Shown here: in pieces, positions 26,032-34,485 of the stretch
Numbering within the stretch: the first letter of the stretch is position 1
How the letters are laid out: each line of letters opens with the position of its first letter
Assembly (NCBI GenBank): GCA_947164965.1
Contig: CAMUYR010000024.1
Span: 1-49,250 of the forward strand
DNA length: 49,250 nucleotides
Origin: an uncultured Prevotella sp.
GTDB lineage: Bacteria > Bacteroidota > Bacteroidia > Bacteroidales > Bacteroidaceae
Reading direction: 5' to 3'
Made by a program: the position numbers and the translations under genes
Notes under the pieces: generated by a model
What the model saw: only the letters and a program-made list of their open reading frames with translations
What the model was told of the DNA's origin: nothing
The model's database searches: none

Positions 26032-26175
26032 CATTAATGAGCGCAATTTCTAGATTTAAATCTCGCAATTTTTTCGCTTAAAGGGCGCCTCCGCAGCCTC
26101 ATCGTTTGACATTACAAAAGTACGAAATTTTCATTTCATTTGCAAATAACCAAACTAAAAAAACTGCACTCAAAG

Positions 26176-26378
26176 TGTACGAGTGTATGTGTACGAGTGT
26201 ATTTTTTGGTGATTTCAAAAGTGCACGGAGAATAGCAATAATTATATATATTATATATATTATTATAATAATATATATAATATATATAATTATTAAATTA
26301 ATTAAACATTTCTTCCCTACTCTCCCTTGCACCATCAAATTTTGGCAAAACGTACACTCGTACACATACACTCGTACA
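26176..26378. repeat. Large palindromic element with 26-bp inverted repeats
   Basis: A perfect 26-bp inverted repeat (26176-26201 and 26353-26378) encloses 151 bp. Each arm is itself a 12-bp direct repeat (TGTACGAGTGTA twice, 14-bp period). The middle contains a perfect 58-bp palindrome of only A and T (26237-26294). Between arms and centre the two halves remain partly complementary (for example GTGCACGG near 26221 against a GTGCAAGG reading on the other strand). No gene is credible in 26032-26495. Confidence 0.85.
26237..26294. repeat. Perfect 58-bp A+T palindrome
   Basis: The segment equals its own reverse complement over 58 bases, centred between 26265 and 26266, with no spacer. It can extrude as a cruciform or fold as a 29-bp hairpin in RNA. 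Confidence 0.9.
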
Positions 26379-26484
26379 TTTTTATCAGCGCTGGTATCTG
26401 CTGAGGATATTCCAGGAGGCACTTCCGTAAAAAGTCCCGCACTTCCGGTTTTAAGGAAATTGTCGTATGATACGTGAGAAGAGA

Positions 26485-26505
26485 CTTCGACTTGCTTAGT
26501 CGAAG
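26485..26505 (-). terminator. Hairpin with the deacetylase stop codon in its loop
   Basis: CTTCGACT and AGTCGAAG form an 8-bp perfect stem with a 5-nt loop. The TAA of the deacetylase gene (26496-26498, minus strand) falls at the loop and stem top, so the last codons form one arm. No strong T run follows. Confidence 0.5.
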
Positions 26506-27107
26506 ACTTTAAAGGTGTAGCCCTGCTGCTGAAGCCACTCAATGGCGGCAGGAAGGGCAGTTTGCAGTTTATCGATGCTTTTCAGGGAATCGTGGAAGGT
26601 AATGATGGAGCCGTTTCGGGCGTAACGCTTGACATTGGCGAGGACGTCGTCGGCTGTTAACCACTTGGAGTAGTCGCGGGTGACGAGATCCCACATCACG
26701 ATGCGAAACTTACGTGAAAGCCAGGCATACTGCCCAAGACGCATCCAGCCATGAGGCGGACGCACAAGGTCGGTATGGAGGTAGGCATTAGCCTTCTCGA
26801 CATTATAGCTGTACTCCTTGATGCTATGGCGGAAGCCGCCAATATGATTGTGGGTGTGATTACCGATGCGGTGGCCTTCGCTGACCACGCGCTGATGAAG
26901 CTCAGGGTATTTGCGGACATTGTCGCCCACCATGAAGAAGGTGGCCTTGACACCATAACGCGCCAGAACATCGAGGATGAATGGCGTAGCCTCAGGGATG
27001 GGACCATCGTCGAAGGTCAGATATACCGACCTTTCACGATGGTCCATGCGCCAGAGAGCTTTAGGGTAAAGCCAACGCAGCCAGACGGATGGTTGCTCGA
27101 TAATCAT
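26496..27107 (-). CDS. Polysaccharide deacetylase (NodB homology domain)
   Basis: A 203-residue single-domain CE4 protein. Motifs: TFDDGP (about 30-35), the metal-binding HTHNH (about 83-87), RPPHGWMR, and ITFHDS near the end. No signal peptide is obvious, so the protein may be cytoplasmic or membrane-associated. It could deacetylate N-acetylated sugars of an envelope glycan or peptidoglycan. It starts 5 bp after the stop of the DUF2723 gene on the same strand, which suggests a joint transcript in glycan metabolism. Confidence 0.9.
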   Translation of the reverse strand: MIIEQPSVWLRWLYPKALWRMDHRERSVYLTFDDGPIPEATPFILDVLARYGVKATFFMVGDNVRKYPELHQRVVSEGHRIGNHTHNHIGGFRHSIKEYSYNVEKANAYLHTDLVRPPHGWMRLGQYAWLSRKFRIVMWDLVTRDYSKWLTADDVLANVKRYARNGSIITFHDSLKSIDKLQTALPAAIEWLQQQGYTFKVFD

Positions 27108-27112
27108 ACGCC

Positions 27113-30100
27113 TTACTCAACACTCAGCGAACCGCCCCGCTGCTCGTAACGTGCTCCTAGCAGTGACAATTCCTTGATAGCCTGATCGGCCCACTGATGG
27201 TCGGCTATCTCAGCCAGGCCAAGCAATTGCTGCATGATATAGAACTGTACCTGACAGTCGTGACGAGCTGAATCGAAACGATAGCCTTCAAGTGTTGTAT
27301 ACCACGACATATACTGAGCGCTGGTCTTCCACATGGCCTTGATAATCTTCATGGCTTCTGCCTTCTTGTCGAGTCCCAGCCAGGCACGTGCCATATCGAC
27401 AGATCCAGAGGCAAAAGTATGAGGCACATTATAATCGGGAATCATCTTCTCAGTATACTTCAACACCTCAAGGGCCTTGGCTGTATCACCCTCGGTAACG
27501 AGTTCGAGTGCCAACTTAGCCATGATACGACGATGGGTGTAACACATGCGCATCACCGTCTCGTCGAGATAGATGCCCTGCTGCTCAAGACCTCCGAACT
27601 TGTAACGGTGCATCACATTTTCGTAAGTGCGCTTCGTATCGAAATTCTTCACGCCAGGCAAGTTGCGGCCATCAATAGTGGTTGTGAAAGGTGTCAGTCG
27701 ATAGGCCAGACCTTCGGTGATGGTATTGTCACCCAGATTGATATAGTTGTCGTCGCCCACACTGATTGCAATGTAGATGGGGCGTGTCCAGTTGCACTGA
27801 GCAAGCATCTCAAGAATCATCAGGTCGCCCTTATAGAGTGCTGACTTGCCCTTCAGAGAGATGGTCATACGATCGGGGATGGAATCGCTGGCCATCATCA
27901 TGCCGCTCTTACGTACCGCCTCCTTATCAATGGTCATATAGACGGTGTCGGTAGGAATGACATGGAGGTCGCTATTGGTGGAGCGCACCCAGTACTTCAA
28001 GATGTTCTTGAGTTCGAAAGGCTCATCGCCAAACTGCTGGCGAGCCTCAACAGGATTCTGCTCATAGAGTTTCAGAACAGCATCCTTCATGCTGGGCTCT
28101 ACACGCACATACTCGTTGGTGCCAGCACAATACTCAATACGATTCCAAGAGATAGGCACAGATGGAGAATCGTAGGCAGGACGACGCATCTGGTCAATAT
28201 ACCAGTCGGTCTGCAGATAAGAAAGGTTGCAGACACGTGCATCTGTACGCACACCTTCGACATCCTGATTATACCAAAGCGGGAAGGTATCGTTATCACC
28301 ATTGGTGAAGATGATTGGATTGCCCTCGTCCTGCAGGGTCATCAGATAGTTCTGACCAAAGTCTCGACAGGTGTAACGACCAGAACGATCGTGATCGTCC
28401 CAGGTTTGAGAAGCCATCTGGATGGGAACGCACAGGCAGGCTAATGAAATGACGGCAGCCAGAACTGTGGGGCTCACCTTCTTGAAGGCATCGCGCAACA
28501 GTTCGATGAGGGCTGCCACACCGATGCCACACCAAATGGCAAAGGCGTAGAACGAGCCTGCATAGGCATAGTCGCGCTCACGAGGTTGTGATGGCGTCTG
28601 GTTCAGATAGATGACAATGGCCAGACCCGTCATGAAGAACAGGAAGAATACCACCCAGAACTGGCGGATACCCGTCTGGTCCTTGACGTTATCGAAATGC
28701 TTGGCCAACGACTGCCAGAAGAGTCCGATGAGTCCTAAGATGAGCGGCAGCATATAGAAGACGTTATGTCCCTTGTTGTTCTTCAGATCATCAGGCAGCT
28801 TGCTCTGATCACCCAGACGCCAGTTGTCCAGCCAGTCCCAGCCGCTAAGCCAGTTGCCATGTTCCAATTCGCCATTACCCTGCAAATCGTTCTGACGACC
28901 AGCAAAGTTCCACATGAAATAGCGCCAATACATGAAGTTGCACTGGTAGGAAATGAAGAAGCGCAGGTTCTCGAACTGCGAAGGCACCTTGACGGTTACC
29001 ATCTCGCCACAGCGGTCGAAGATCTCCTCACGACCACTGACGCCACCCATCCAGCTCTCGTAATCAGCACGATGGGCAGAGCTGTACATGCGTGGGAACA
29101 GCATGTTCTGCGCATACTTGTATTCATCCTTGGTACGAACAACAAAGTATTCGTCCTTCTCATCAGGCGATGCTTTCTCCTTGCGCTGCCATACGGGGTC
29201 GCCTGTGGTCATCACGGGCTTGCAGTATTCGCCATCCTTCTCCAAGGCCACCTGCGAGGTATAGGCCTGTCCATAGAACAATGGACGCTGACCATACTGT
29301 TCACGACCTAGGTATTCTCCCAAAGTAAAGATATCCTCAGGTGAGTTCTGATCCATCGGGGGATTGGCTGCCGAGCGAATGACTATCAACGCATAGCTTG
29401 AATAGCCAATCATCAGCATCAACATGCAGAGCAGCGAGGTGTTTTTGATACGAGCTGTGACAAGAGCCTTACCCTTCTTCTTGTATTGCAGTACAAACCA
29501 CATGACTGCTATGGCCACAATACCGATAAAGGCTGCACTCCAACCATGACCATAGAATGGAATACCCAACATGGCTACAGCCAGAAGGAATGCAATGTTC
29601 TGTCGCATCTCATTCTTATCGCTATAGGTCTCGTAGATTGCCCAGATAATGATGCCAATAAGCAGGAAGATATAGACAATCTCACCCGTATTAAACGGCA
29701 TGCCGAGAATATTGACAAAGAACAACTCGAACCAGCCGCCTACCTGTACGATGCCAGGAACGACACCATAAAGCACGGCTGCCAAGATGACCACTGAGAT
29801 AAAGAGTGCGATGAGCGAACCTTTCAGATCGCGCTTGGGATCGTCGGTAGGGAACTTGCGATAGTAGTAAACCAGCACGATGGCAGGCAGACACAACAAA
29901 TTCAGCAGGTGGACACCAATGGACAAGCCTGTCATGTACATGATAAGCACCAGCCAACGGTCAGCATGAGGCTGATCGGCCTGATCTTCCCATTTCAAAA
30001 TAAGCCAGAACACCACAGCCGTAAATGCCGATGAATAGGCATAGACCTCACCTTCGACAGCTGAGAACCAGAAAGTATCGCTGAAAGTATAGATAAGAGC

Positions 30101-30505
30101 ACCCACCAAGGCAGAGGCCTCGATGGCTATCACCTTATACCATGACAGGTCTGCCAAGGAAGCAGCTTTCCGGAAATCATCCTGCTTAACCAGCAAGCGA
30201 CGCACCAAGTGGGAGATGGTCCAGAAAAGGAACAAAATGGTGGCTGCAGATAGCAGGGCACTCATGGTGTTGACCATACGGGCCACCTGACTGGGGTCGC
30301 TGGCAAACTGTGAGAACAGGTTGGCTGTCAGCATGAAGAAAGGTGCACCGGGCGGGTGACCAATCTCAAGTTTGTAACCAGTAGAAATAAATTCCGGACA
30401 ATCCCAGAAGGATGCTGTCGGTTCAATGGTGGAACAATAGACAAAGGCAGCGATGGCAAATGTTAACCATCCTAACACGTTGTCTACAAGTCTGAATTGT
30501 TTCAT
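27113..30505 (-). CDS. DUF2723 (TMEM260-like) multi-pass membrane protein
   Basis: A 1130-residue membrane protein. The first half has about 12-15 hydrophobic segments with the DUF2723 signature near the N terminus (ASFWDCPEFISTGYKLEIGHPPGAPFF), where the Asp-Cys-Pro-Glu stretch resembles the catalytic acidic loop of GT-C glycosyltransferases. The second half is soluble, with TPR-like helices near the end. The eukaryotic relative TMEM260 is a protein O-mannosyltransferase, so protein glycosylation is plausible but unproven here. The start at 30505 lies 25 bp after a -7 box; a longer frame would cross it. Confidence 0.85.
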   Translation of the reverse strand: MKQFRLVDNVLGWLTFAIAAFVYCSTIEPTASFWDCPEFISTGYKLEIGHPPGAPFFMLTANLFSQFASDPSQVARMVNTMSALLSAATILFLFWTISHLVRRLLVKQDDFRKAASLADLSWYKVIAIEASALVGALIYTFSDTFWFSAVEGEVYAYSSAFTAVVFWLILKWEDQADQPHADRWLVLIMYMTGLSIGVHLLNLLCLPAIVLVYYYRKFPTDDPKRDLKGSLIALFISVVILAAVLYGVVPGIVQVGGWFELFFVNILGMPFNTGEIVYIFLLIGIIIWAIYETYSDKNEMRQNIAFLLAVAMLGIPFYGHGWSAAFIGIVAIAVMWFVLQYKKKGKALVTARIKNTSLLCMLMLMIGYSSYALIVIRSAANPPMDQNSPEDIFTLGEYLGREQYGQRPLFYGQAYTSQVALEKDGEYCKPVMTTGDPVWQRKEKASPDEKDEYFVVRTKDEYKYAQNMLFPRMYSSAHRADYESWMGGVSGREEIFDRCGEMVTVKVPSQFENLRFFISYQCNFMYWRYFMWNFAGRQNDLQGNGELEHGNWLSGWDWLDNWRLGDQSKLPDDLKNNKGHNVFYMLPLILGLIGLFWQSLAKHFDNVKDQTGIRQFWVVFFLFFMTGLAIVIYLNQTPSQPRERDYAYAGSFYAFAIWCGIGVAALIELLRDAFKKVSPTVLAAVISLACLCVPIQMASQTWDDHDRSGRYTCRDFGQNYLMTLQDEGNPIIFTNGDNDTFPLWYNQDVEGVRTDARVCNLSYLQTDWYIDQMRRPAYDSPSVPISWNRIEYCAGTNEYVRVEPSMKDAVLKLYEQNPVEARQQFGDEPFELKNILKYWVRSTNSDLHVIPTDTVYMTIDKEAVRKSGMMMASDSIPDRMTISLKGKSALYKGDLMILEMLAQCNWTRPIYIAISVGDDNYINLGDNTITEGLAYRLTPFTTTIDGRNLPGVKNFDTKRTYENVMHRYKFGGLEQQGIYLDETVMRMCYTHRRIMAKLALELVTEGDTAKALEVLKYTEKMIPDYNVPHTFASGSVDMARAWLGLDKKAEAMKIIKAMWKTSAQYMSWYTTLEGYRFDSARHDCQVQFYIMQQLLGLAEIADHQWADQAIKELSLLGARYEQRGGSLSVE

Positions 30506-30529
30506 TGCTATTGATTGAAAATTTTCGTG

Positions 30530-30537
30530 CAAAGTTA
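30530..30537 (-). promoter_or_regulatory. -7 element for DUF2723-deacetylase transcript
   Basis: TAACTTTG on the minus strand, followed by GC as in strong local promoters. The expected -33 region falls in a heptad repeat tract (30544-30578), and the best TTG is only 14 bp away, so the -33 box is unclear. Confidence 0.55.
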
Positions 30538-30543
30538 CTACTA

Positions 30544-30578
30544 ATAATCGACAATTAATAATTGATAATTGATAATTG
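30544..30578. repeat. 7-bp tandem repeat upstream of DUF2723 gene
   Basis: Five heptads: ATAATCG, ACAATTA, then ATAATTG three times. The unit is the same as in the isomerase-permease gap at 22174-22208, and the tract overlaps the expected -33 region. Confidence 0.8.
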
Positions 30579-30585
30579 AGTTTTT

Positions 30586-31041
30586 TTAACCTATAAGCAG
30601 GTTGGCGCCATATATCAGCAACACGTAACGCAGAAACTTACCAATTGCAATGCTGGTAAGCGAGATGGGGATATTAGCACGCATCAATCCCAGCACAATG
30701 GTGATGGCAGAGCCCAAAATGGGCACAAAGGCAAAAAAACCCATCCAAGCACCGCGTCCAGCCATAAAACGTGTAGCACGATCGAGATCTTTCTGCTTGA
30801 CATGCAGATACTTCTCAATCCACTCCAACTTACCCATACGACCCACAAAATAGTTGAACATTCCGCCAGCTACGTTTCCAATGGTACCATAGATGATGAG
30901 TCCCCAGGGGTCAAGTCCTGCTGCCAACAGACCAGTCATAACTGCCTCGCTGCTGAAAGGGAAGAAAGAGCCAGCCACAAAAGCTGTGACCAACATGCCC
31001 CAATAGCCATAACTGATTAGTAAAGAAATAATATATTCCAT
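30586..31041 (-). CDS. YqaA/DedA-like membrane protein (VTT domain)
   Basis: A 151-residue membrane protein of the YqaA branch of the VTT (SNARE-associated) family. The GSFFPFSSEAVMTGLLAAG motif near residues 25-43, YGTIGNVAGGMFNYFVGR and FVPILGSAITIVLGLMR are typical, with about four membrane segments. Relatives are implicated in lipid scrambling or membrane homeostasis. Its start overlaps the end of the upstream membrane-protein gene by 25 bp (31017-31041), so the two are probably translated together. Confidence 0.87.
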   Translation of the reverse strand: MEYIISLLISYGYWGMLVTAFVAGSFFPFSSEAVMTGLLAAGLDPWGLIIYGTIGNVAGGMFNYFVGRMGKLEWIEKYLHVKQKDLDRATRFMAGRGAWMGFFAFVPILGSAITIVLGLMRANIPISLTSIAIGKFLRYVLLIYGANLLIG

Positions 31042-31955
31042 ACGTTAAATACTGTCACAGCAAGAACCGAAATAGTCAACACATAGAAGATGATATTAGT
31101 CCATCTGCCAGAAGATAGCGCCAAGAAATGGGCTATGAGCGGAGCTGTGTTGATAATGGCAATGCGAAGCAACATATCGTAATGCTGTGGTTGCAAGACC
31201 AAGAAGACGAAAGTCAACAGATTCATCCAAATAAAAATACCGTACAACATACGAATCTGTATCTTGTCCAAATAGTTGGTGAACCAAAAATGTACAATTC
31301 CCATGATGGCAGAAAGCAGGATGACAGCCAGAGTAAACATGAATCCCGAATCCAACATAGAATAGTTGATGGGAAACTGAAAATCGGCAATGGGATAGAA
31401 ATGTTCGAACAAAGGCGTTATACGACCATTGAAAGCCTGCCAACCAGCATAGAACCAATAGGGTGTGAGCAATCCAAAAAGGGAACTTAGCCACGTTCGC
31501 CATGAAAACGAGAACAAGTGAGTAGCCATGAACAACCATATGAAAGGAACATAAAACAGCAAGTGGACATCAGCTATACTGCCCAAGCCCAAAAACAGGA
31601 AGGCATAATAGGTCTTACCCATCGACTCACGATCCTGATAGGTCTGAAACAGCATGAGATAGGCTGCTATCAGACAGGTCTGCACAATGGCTCCACGCGT
31701 GTCAGGCATCAGGAAACAGGCCATGGAGAAATACAACAGGAATGCGCTACTCACCATACGCGAAAAGATACGGATAAGCGCATTTTTATTGTTGAGTTCC
31801 ACCATGAGGTAGCTGGACAGCACAAAGAAGGCAAACTGAATCCACCAGTTGTTAGTCACTAACCCACACAGCAACCACACGACAGCACTGAAACAGGCCA
31901 CTAGGGGGAAGGTCAGCTTGCTCTCTGCTACTATGTTCTGTAAACGCTTCTTCAA
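31017..31955 (-). CDS. Conserved Bacteroidales membrane protein, unknown function
   Basis: A 312-residue protein that is almost entirely hydrophobic, with about 8-10 predicted membrane helices and a short basic N terminus (MKKRLQNIVAESK). No catalytic motif was recognised. It may belong to the DUF6427-like group of Bacteroidota membrane proteins, but this is uncertain. It lies 22 bp after purD and overlaps the VTT gene by 25 bp. Confidence 0.75.
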   Translation of the reverse strand: MKKRLQNIVAESKLTFPLVACFSAVVWLLCGLVTNNWWIQFAFFVLSSYLMVELNNKNALIRIFSRMVSSAFLLYFSMACFLMPDTRGAIVQTCLIAAYLMLFQTYQDRESMGKTYYAFLFLGLGSIADVHLLFYVPFIWLFMATHLFSFSWRTWLSSLFGLLTPYWFYAGWQAFNGRITPLFEHFYPIADFQFPINYSMLDSGFMFTLAVILLSAIMGIVHFWFTNYLDKIQIRMLYGIFIWMNLLTFVFLVLQPQHYDMLLRIAIINTAPLIAHFLALSSGRWTNIIFYVLTISVLAVTVFNVWNILFLY

Positions 31956-31977
31956 AACGTCACCCTTTCATCATGAC

Positions 31978-33246
31978 TTACAGATCGGCACCGATATCAC
32001 GACGGAAATACTTATCCGTGAACTGAATCTTCTGAGCCTCCTCGAACGACTTCTGCAGGGCCTCTGCCTTATCCTTGCCATAGCTGCTCACAGCAATAAC
32101 ACGGCCACCGGCTGTCACCACCTGTCCATCCTTCATAGCCGTGCCACTATGGAAGACGATGCTACCCTCTACTTGCTCAATACCGCTGATTGGATAGCCT
32201 TTCTTGTACGCCTGAGGATAACCGCCACTAACCAACATCACACAGACGGCAGCACGTGGGTCGAATTCTATCGTACGCTTATCAAGATTACCCTGGGCCA
32301 CACCCTCAAACAGGTCGACAATATCACTCTTCAGACGCAGCATGACACTCTCTGTCTCTGGATCACCCATGCGACAGTTGTATTCTATAACCATGGGCTC
32401 ACCCTTCACGTTGATCAGCCCAAAGAAGATAAAGCCCTTATAATCAATACCTTCTGCCTTCAGGCCTTCGACTGTTGGACGGATAATGCGGTCTTCCACC
32501 TTCTGCATCCACTCTTTGGTAGCAAAGGGAACAGGTGTCACAGAACCCATACCACCAGTGTTCAGACCCGTATCGTGTTCACCAATGCGTTTATAGTCCT
32601 TGGCCTCAGGCAGAATCTTATAATGGTCACCGTCGGTCAACACAAAGACACTACACTCGATACCACTCAGGAATTCCTCAATAACTACCTGACTCGAAGC
32701 ATTGCCAAACATACCACCCAGCATTTCTTTCAATTCCTTCTTGGCCTCGTCGAGAGTTGGGAGTATCAGCACACCCTTACCTGCACAAAGGCCATCAGCC
32801 TTGAGGACATAGGGAGCTTCAAGTGTCTCCAGATAATCCAAGCCCTCTGCAAGGTGCTCACCATCGAATGTGGCATAGCGGGCTGTAGGAATGTTATGGC
32901 GCTGCATAAAACCTTTGGCAAAATCCTTAGAGCCTTCCAATACTGCGCCAGCCTTTGAAGGACCAATCACGGGGATGTTCTTTGTACGGAAATCATTCTT
33001 TAAATCATCATAGATACCCTTTACCAATGGATCTTCCGGACCAACGACCACCATTTCAATCCGCTTGTCAATACAAAACTGTTTGATAGCCTCAAAATCG
33101 TCGGCCTTCATAGCAACATTCTCACCAACATTCTGAGTTCCTGCATTACCTGGGGCAATATACAGTTTATCACATTTCTCACTCTGAGCAATCTTCCATG
33201 CCAACGCATGTTCACGACCGCCACTACCTAACAATAGTATTCTCAT
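31978..33246 (-). CDS. purD: Phosphoribosylamine--glycine ligase
   Basis: A 422-residue ATP-grasp enzyme for the second step of purine synthesis. The N-terminal [15 protein letters not shown], the PGNAGTQ loop, the ATP-grasp lysine region ([16 protein letters not shown]) and [15 protein letters not shown] near the metal site are all present. It sits 9 bp after serB in a same-strand run led by an RNA methyltransferase. Confidence 0.97.
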   Translation of the reverse strand: MRILLLGSGGREHALAWKIAQSEKCDKLYIAPGNAGTQNVGENVAMKADDFEAIKQFCIDKRIEMVVVGPEDPLVKGIYDDLKNDFRTKNIPVIGPSKAGAVLEGSKDFAKGFMQRHNIPTARYATFDGEHLAEGLDYLETLEAPYVLKADGLCAGKGVLILPTLDEAKKELKEMLGGMFGNASSQVVIEEFLSGIECSVFVLTDGDHYKILPEAKDYKRIGEHDTGLNTGGMGSVTPVPFATKEWMQKVEDRIIRPTVEGLKAEGIDYKGFIFFGLINVKGEPMVIEYNCRMGDPETESVMLRLKSDIVDLFEGVAQGNLDKRTIEFDPRAAVCVMLVSGGYPQAYKKGYPISGIEQVEGSIVFHSGTAMKDGQVVTAGGRVIAVSSYGKDKAEALQKSFEEAQKIQFTDKYFRRDIGADL

Positions 33247-33255
33247 ATTTTTATC

Positions 33256-34485
33256 TTATAGTTTTCCTTGTTCTCCTAAATACGAATCCTTAAAACCGAG
33301 GAAATAGAGCACGCCATCCAGTCCTATGGTATTAATGCTCTGCTTGGCATTAGCCACCACACGAGGCTTGGCATGGAAAGCAATGCCCAGACCTGCCTGC
33401 GAAATCATAGGCAAGTCGTTAGCACCATCACCCACAGCAATGGTCTGCGCCAGATTGACTTTCTCTACTTGGGCTATCAACTTCAACAGCTCTGCCTTGC
33501 GATGGCCATCAACTATTTCGCCTACATAACGACCTGTCAACTTGCCATCATCCCCCACTTCGAGTTCGTTGGCATACACATAGTCAATACCATAGCGACG
33601 CTGCAGATATTCGCCAAAGTATGTAAATCCACCACTGAGGATAGCAATCTTATAGCCACAAGTCTTTAAAATAGACATGAGGCGATCGACACCCTCCGTG
33701 ATAGGCAGATGTTCTGCTATATCCTGCATCACACTGATATCGAGACCTTTCAACAGGGCAACCCGACGTGTAAAACTCTCCTTGAAATCTATCTCGCCAC
33801 GCATGGCACTCTCTGTAATGGCACGGACCTCAGCCCCTACCCCATTACGCTCAGCCAGCTCATCGATACACTCGGTCTGAATAAGCGTAGAGTCCATATC
33901 GAAGCAGATAAGACGTCGCATACGACGAAACATGTCATCACGTTGAAACGAGAAGTCGATCTCCATCTGCTGCGACAATTTCATGAGCTTCGACTGCATC
34001 TCCTGGCGATTGGTGGGTTCACCACGCAACGAGAACTGGATACAGGCACGTGTCTGTTTGTCGAGTTGCTTGATGCTCTTACGACCTGTCAGTCGCAAAA
34101 TGGAGTCGATATTCAGTCCCTGATCGGCAATAATGCGAGTAGCAGCCTCTATCTGGCGAGCCTCCAACTGACGTCCCATGACCATCAAGATATAACGATT
34201 CTTGCCCTGATGGCCCACCCAGTCTTCATACTCATCATCGCTGATTGGTGAGAAGCCGATATTGACACCAAGTTCTGTAGCTTTGAACAGCAATTCCTTC
34301 ATGGCCAGTCCTGACTTCATCTCATCCATACGAATCAGGATGCCAAGCGATAGTGTGCTATGAATATCAGCCTGACCAATATCAAGCACCTTGGCATCGT
34401 ACTTAGACAAAATGCCCATGACTGCAGCTGTCAGACCAGGACGGTCTTGTCCTGTAATTCGAACTAATATCTGTTCCTCTTTCAT
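33256..34485 (-). CDS. serB: Phosphoserine phosphatase SerB with N-terminal ACT domains
   Basis: A 409-residue HAD phosphatase for the last step of serine synthesis. Two ACT-like domains occupy about 1-85 and 95-180, followed by the HAD core with the nucleophile Asp196 and Asp198 in FDMDSTLI, the SGGFTYFG motif II serine and the GDGANDLPM motif IV. The N-terminal RITGQDRPGLTA suggests amino-acid feedback control. Its start overlaps the stop of the S9 peptidase gene (ATGA), so translation is coupled. Confidence 0.96.
   Translation of the reverse strand: MKEEQILVRITGQDRPGLTAAVMGILSKYDAKVLDIGQADIHSTLSLGILIRMDEMKSGLAMKELLFKATELGVNIGFSPISDDEYEDWVGHQGKNRYILMVMGRQLEARQIEAATRIIADQGLNIDSILRLTGRKSIKQLDKQTRACIQFSLRGEPTNRQEMQSKLMKLSQQMEIDFSFQRDDMFRRMRRLICFDMDSTLIQTECIDELAERNGVGAEVRAITESAMRGEIDFKESFTRRVALLKGLDISVMQDIAEHLPITEGVDRLMSILKTCGYKIAILSGGFTYFGEYLQRRYGIDYVYANELEVGDDGKLTGRYVGEIVDGHRKAELLKLIAQVEKVNLAQTIAVGDGANDLPMISQAGLGIAFHAKPRVVANAKQSINTIGLDGVLYFLGFKDSYLGEQGKL

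Noticed and set aside
26099..26542. 147-codon minus-strand frame across the palindromic element
   Set aside because: Its centre is Ile/Tyr repeats produced by the A+T palindrome; both ends overlap other features.
31849..32958. 369-codon plus-strand frame opposite purD
   Set aside because: purD is certain on the other strand; the composition (many His and Thr) is typical of an antisense shadow.
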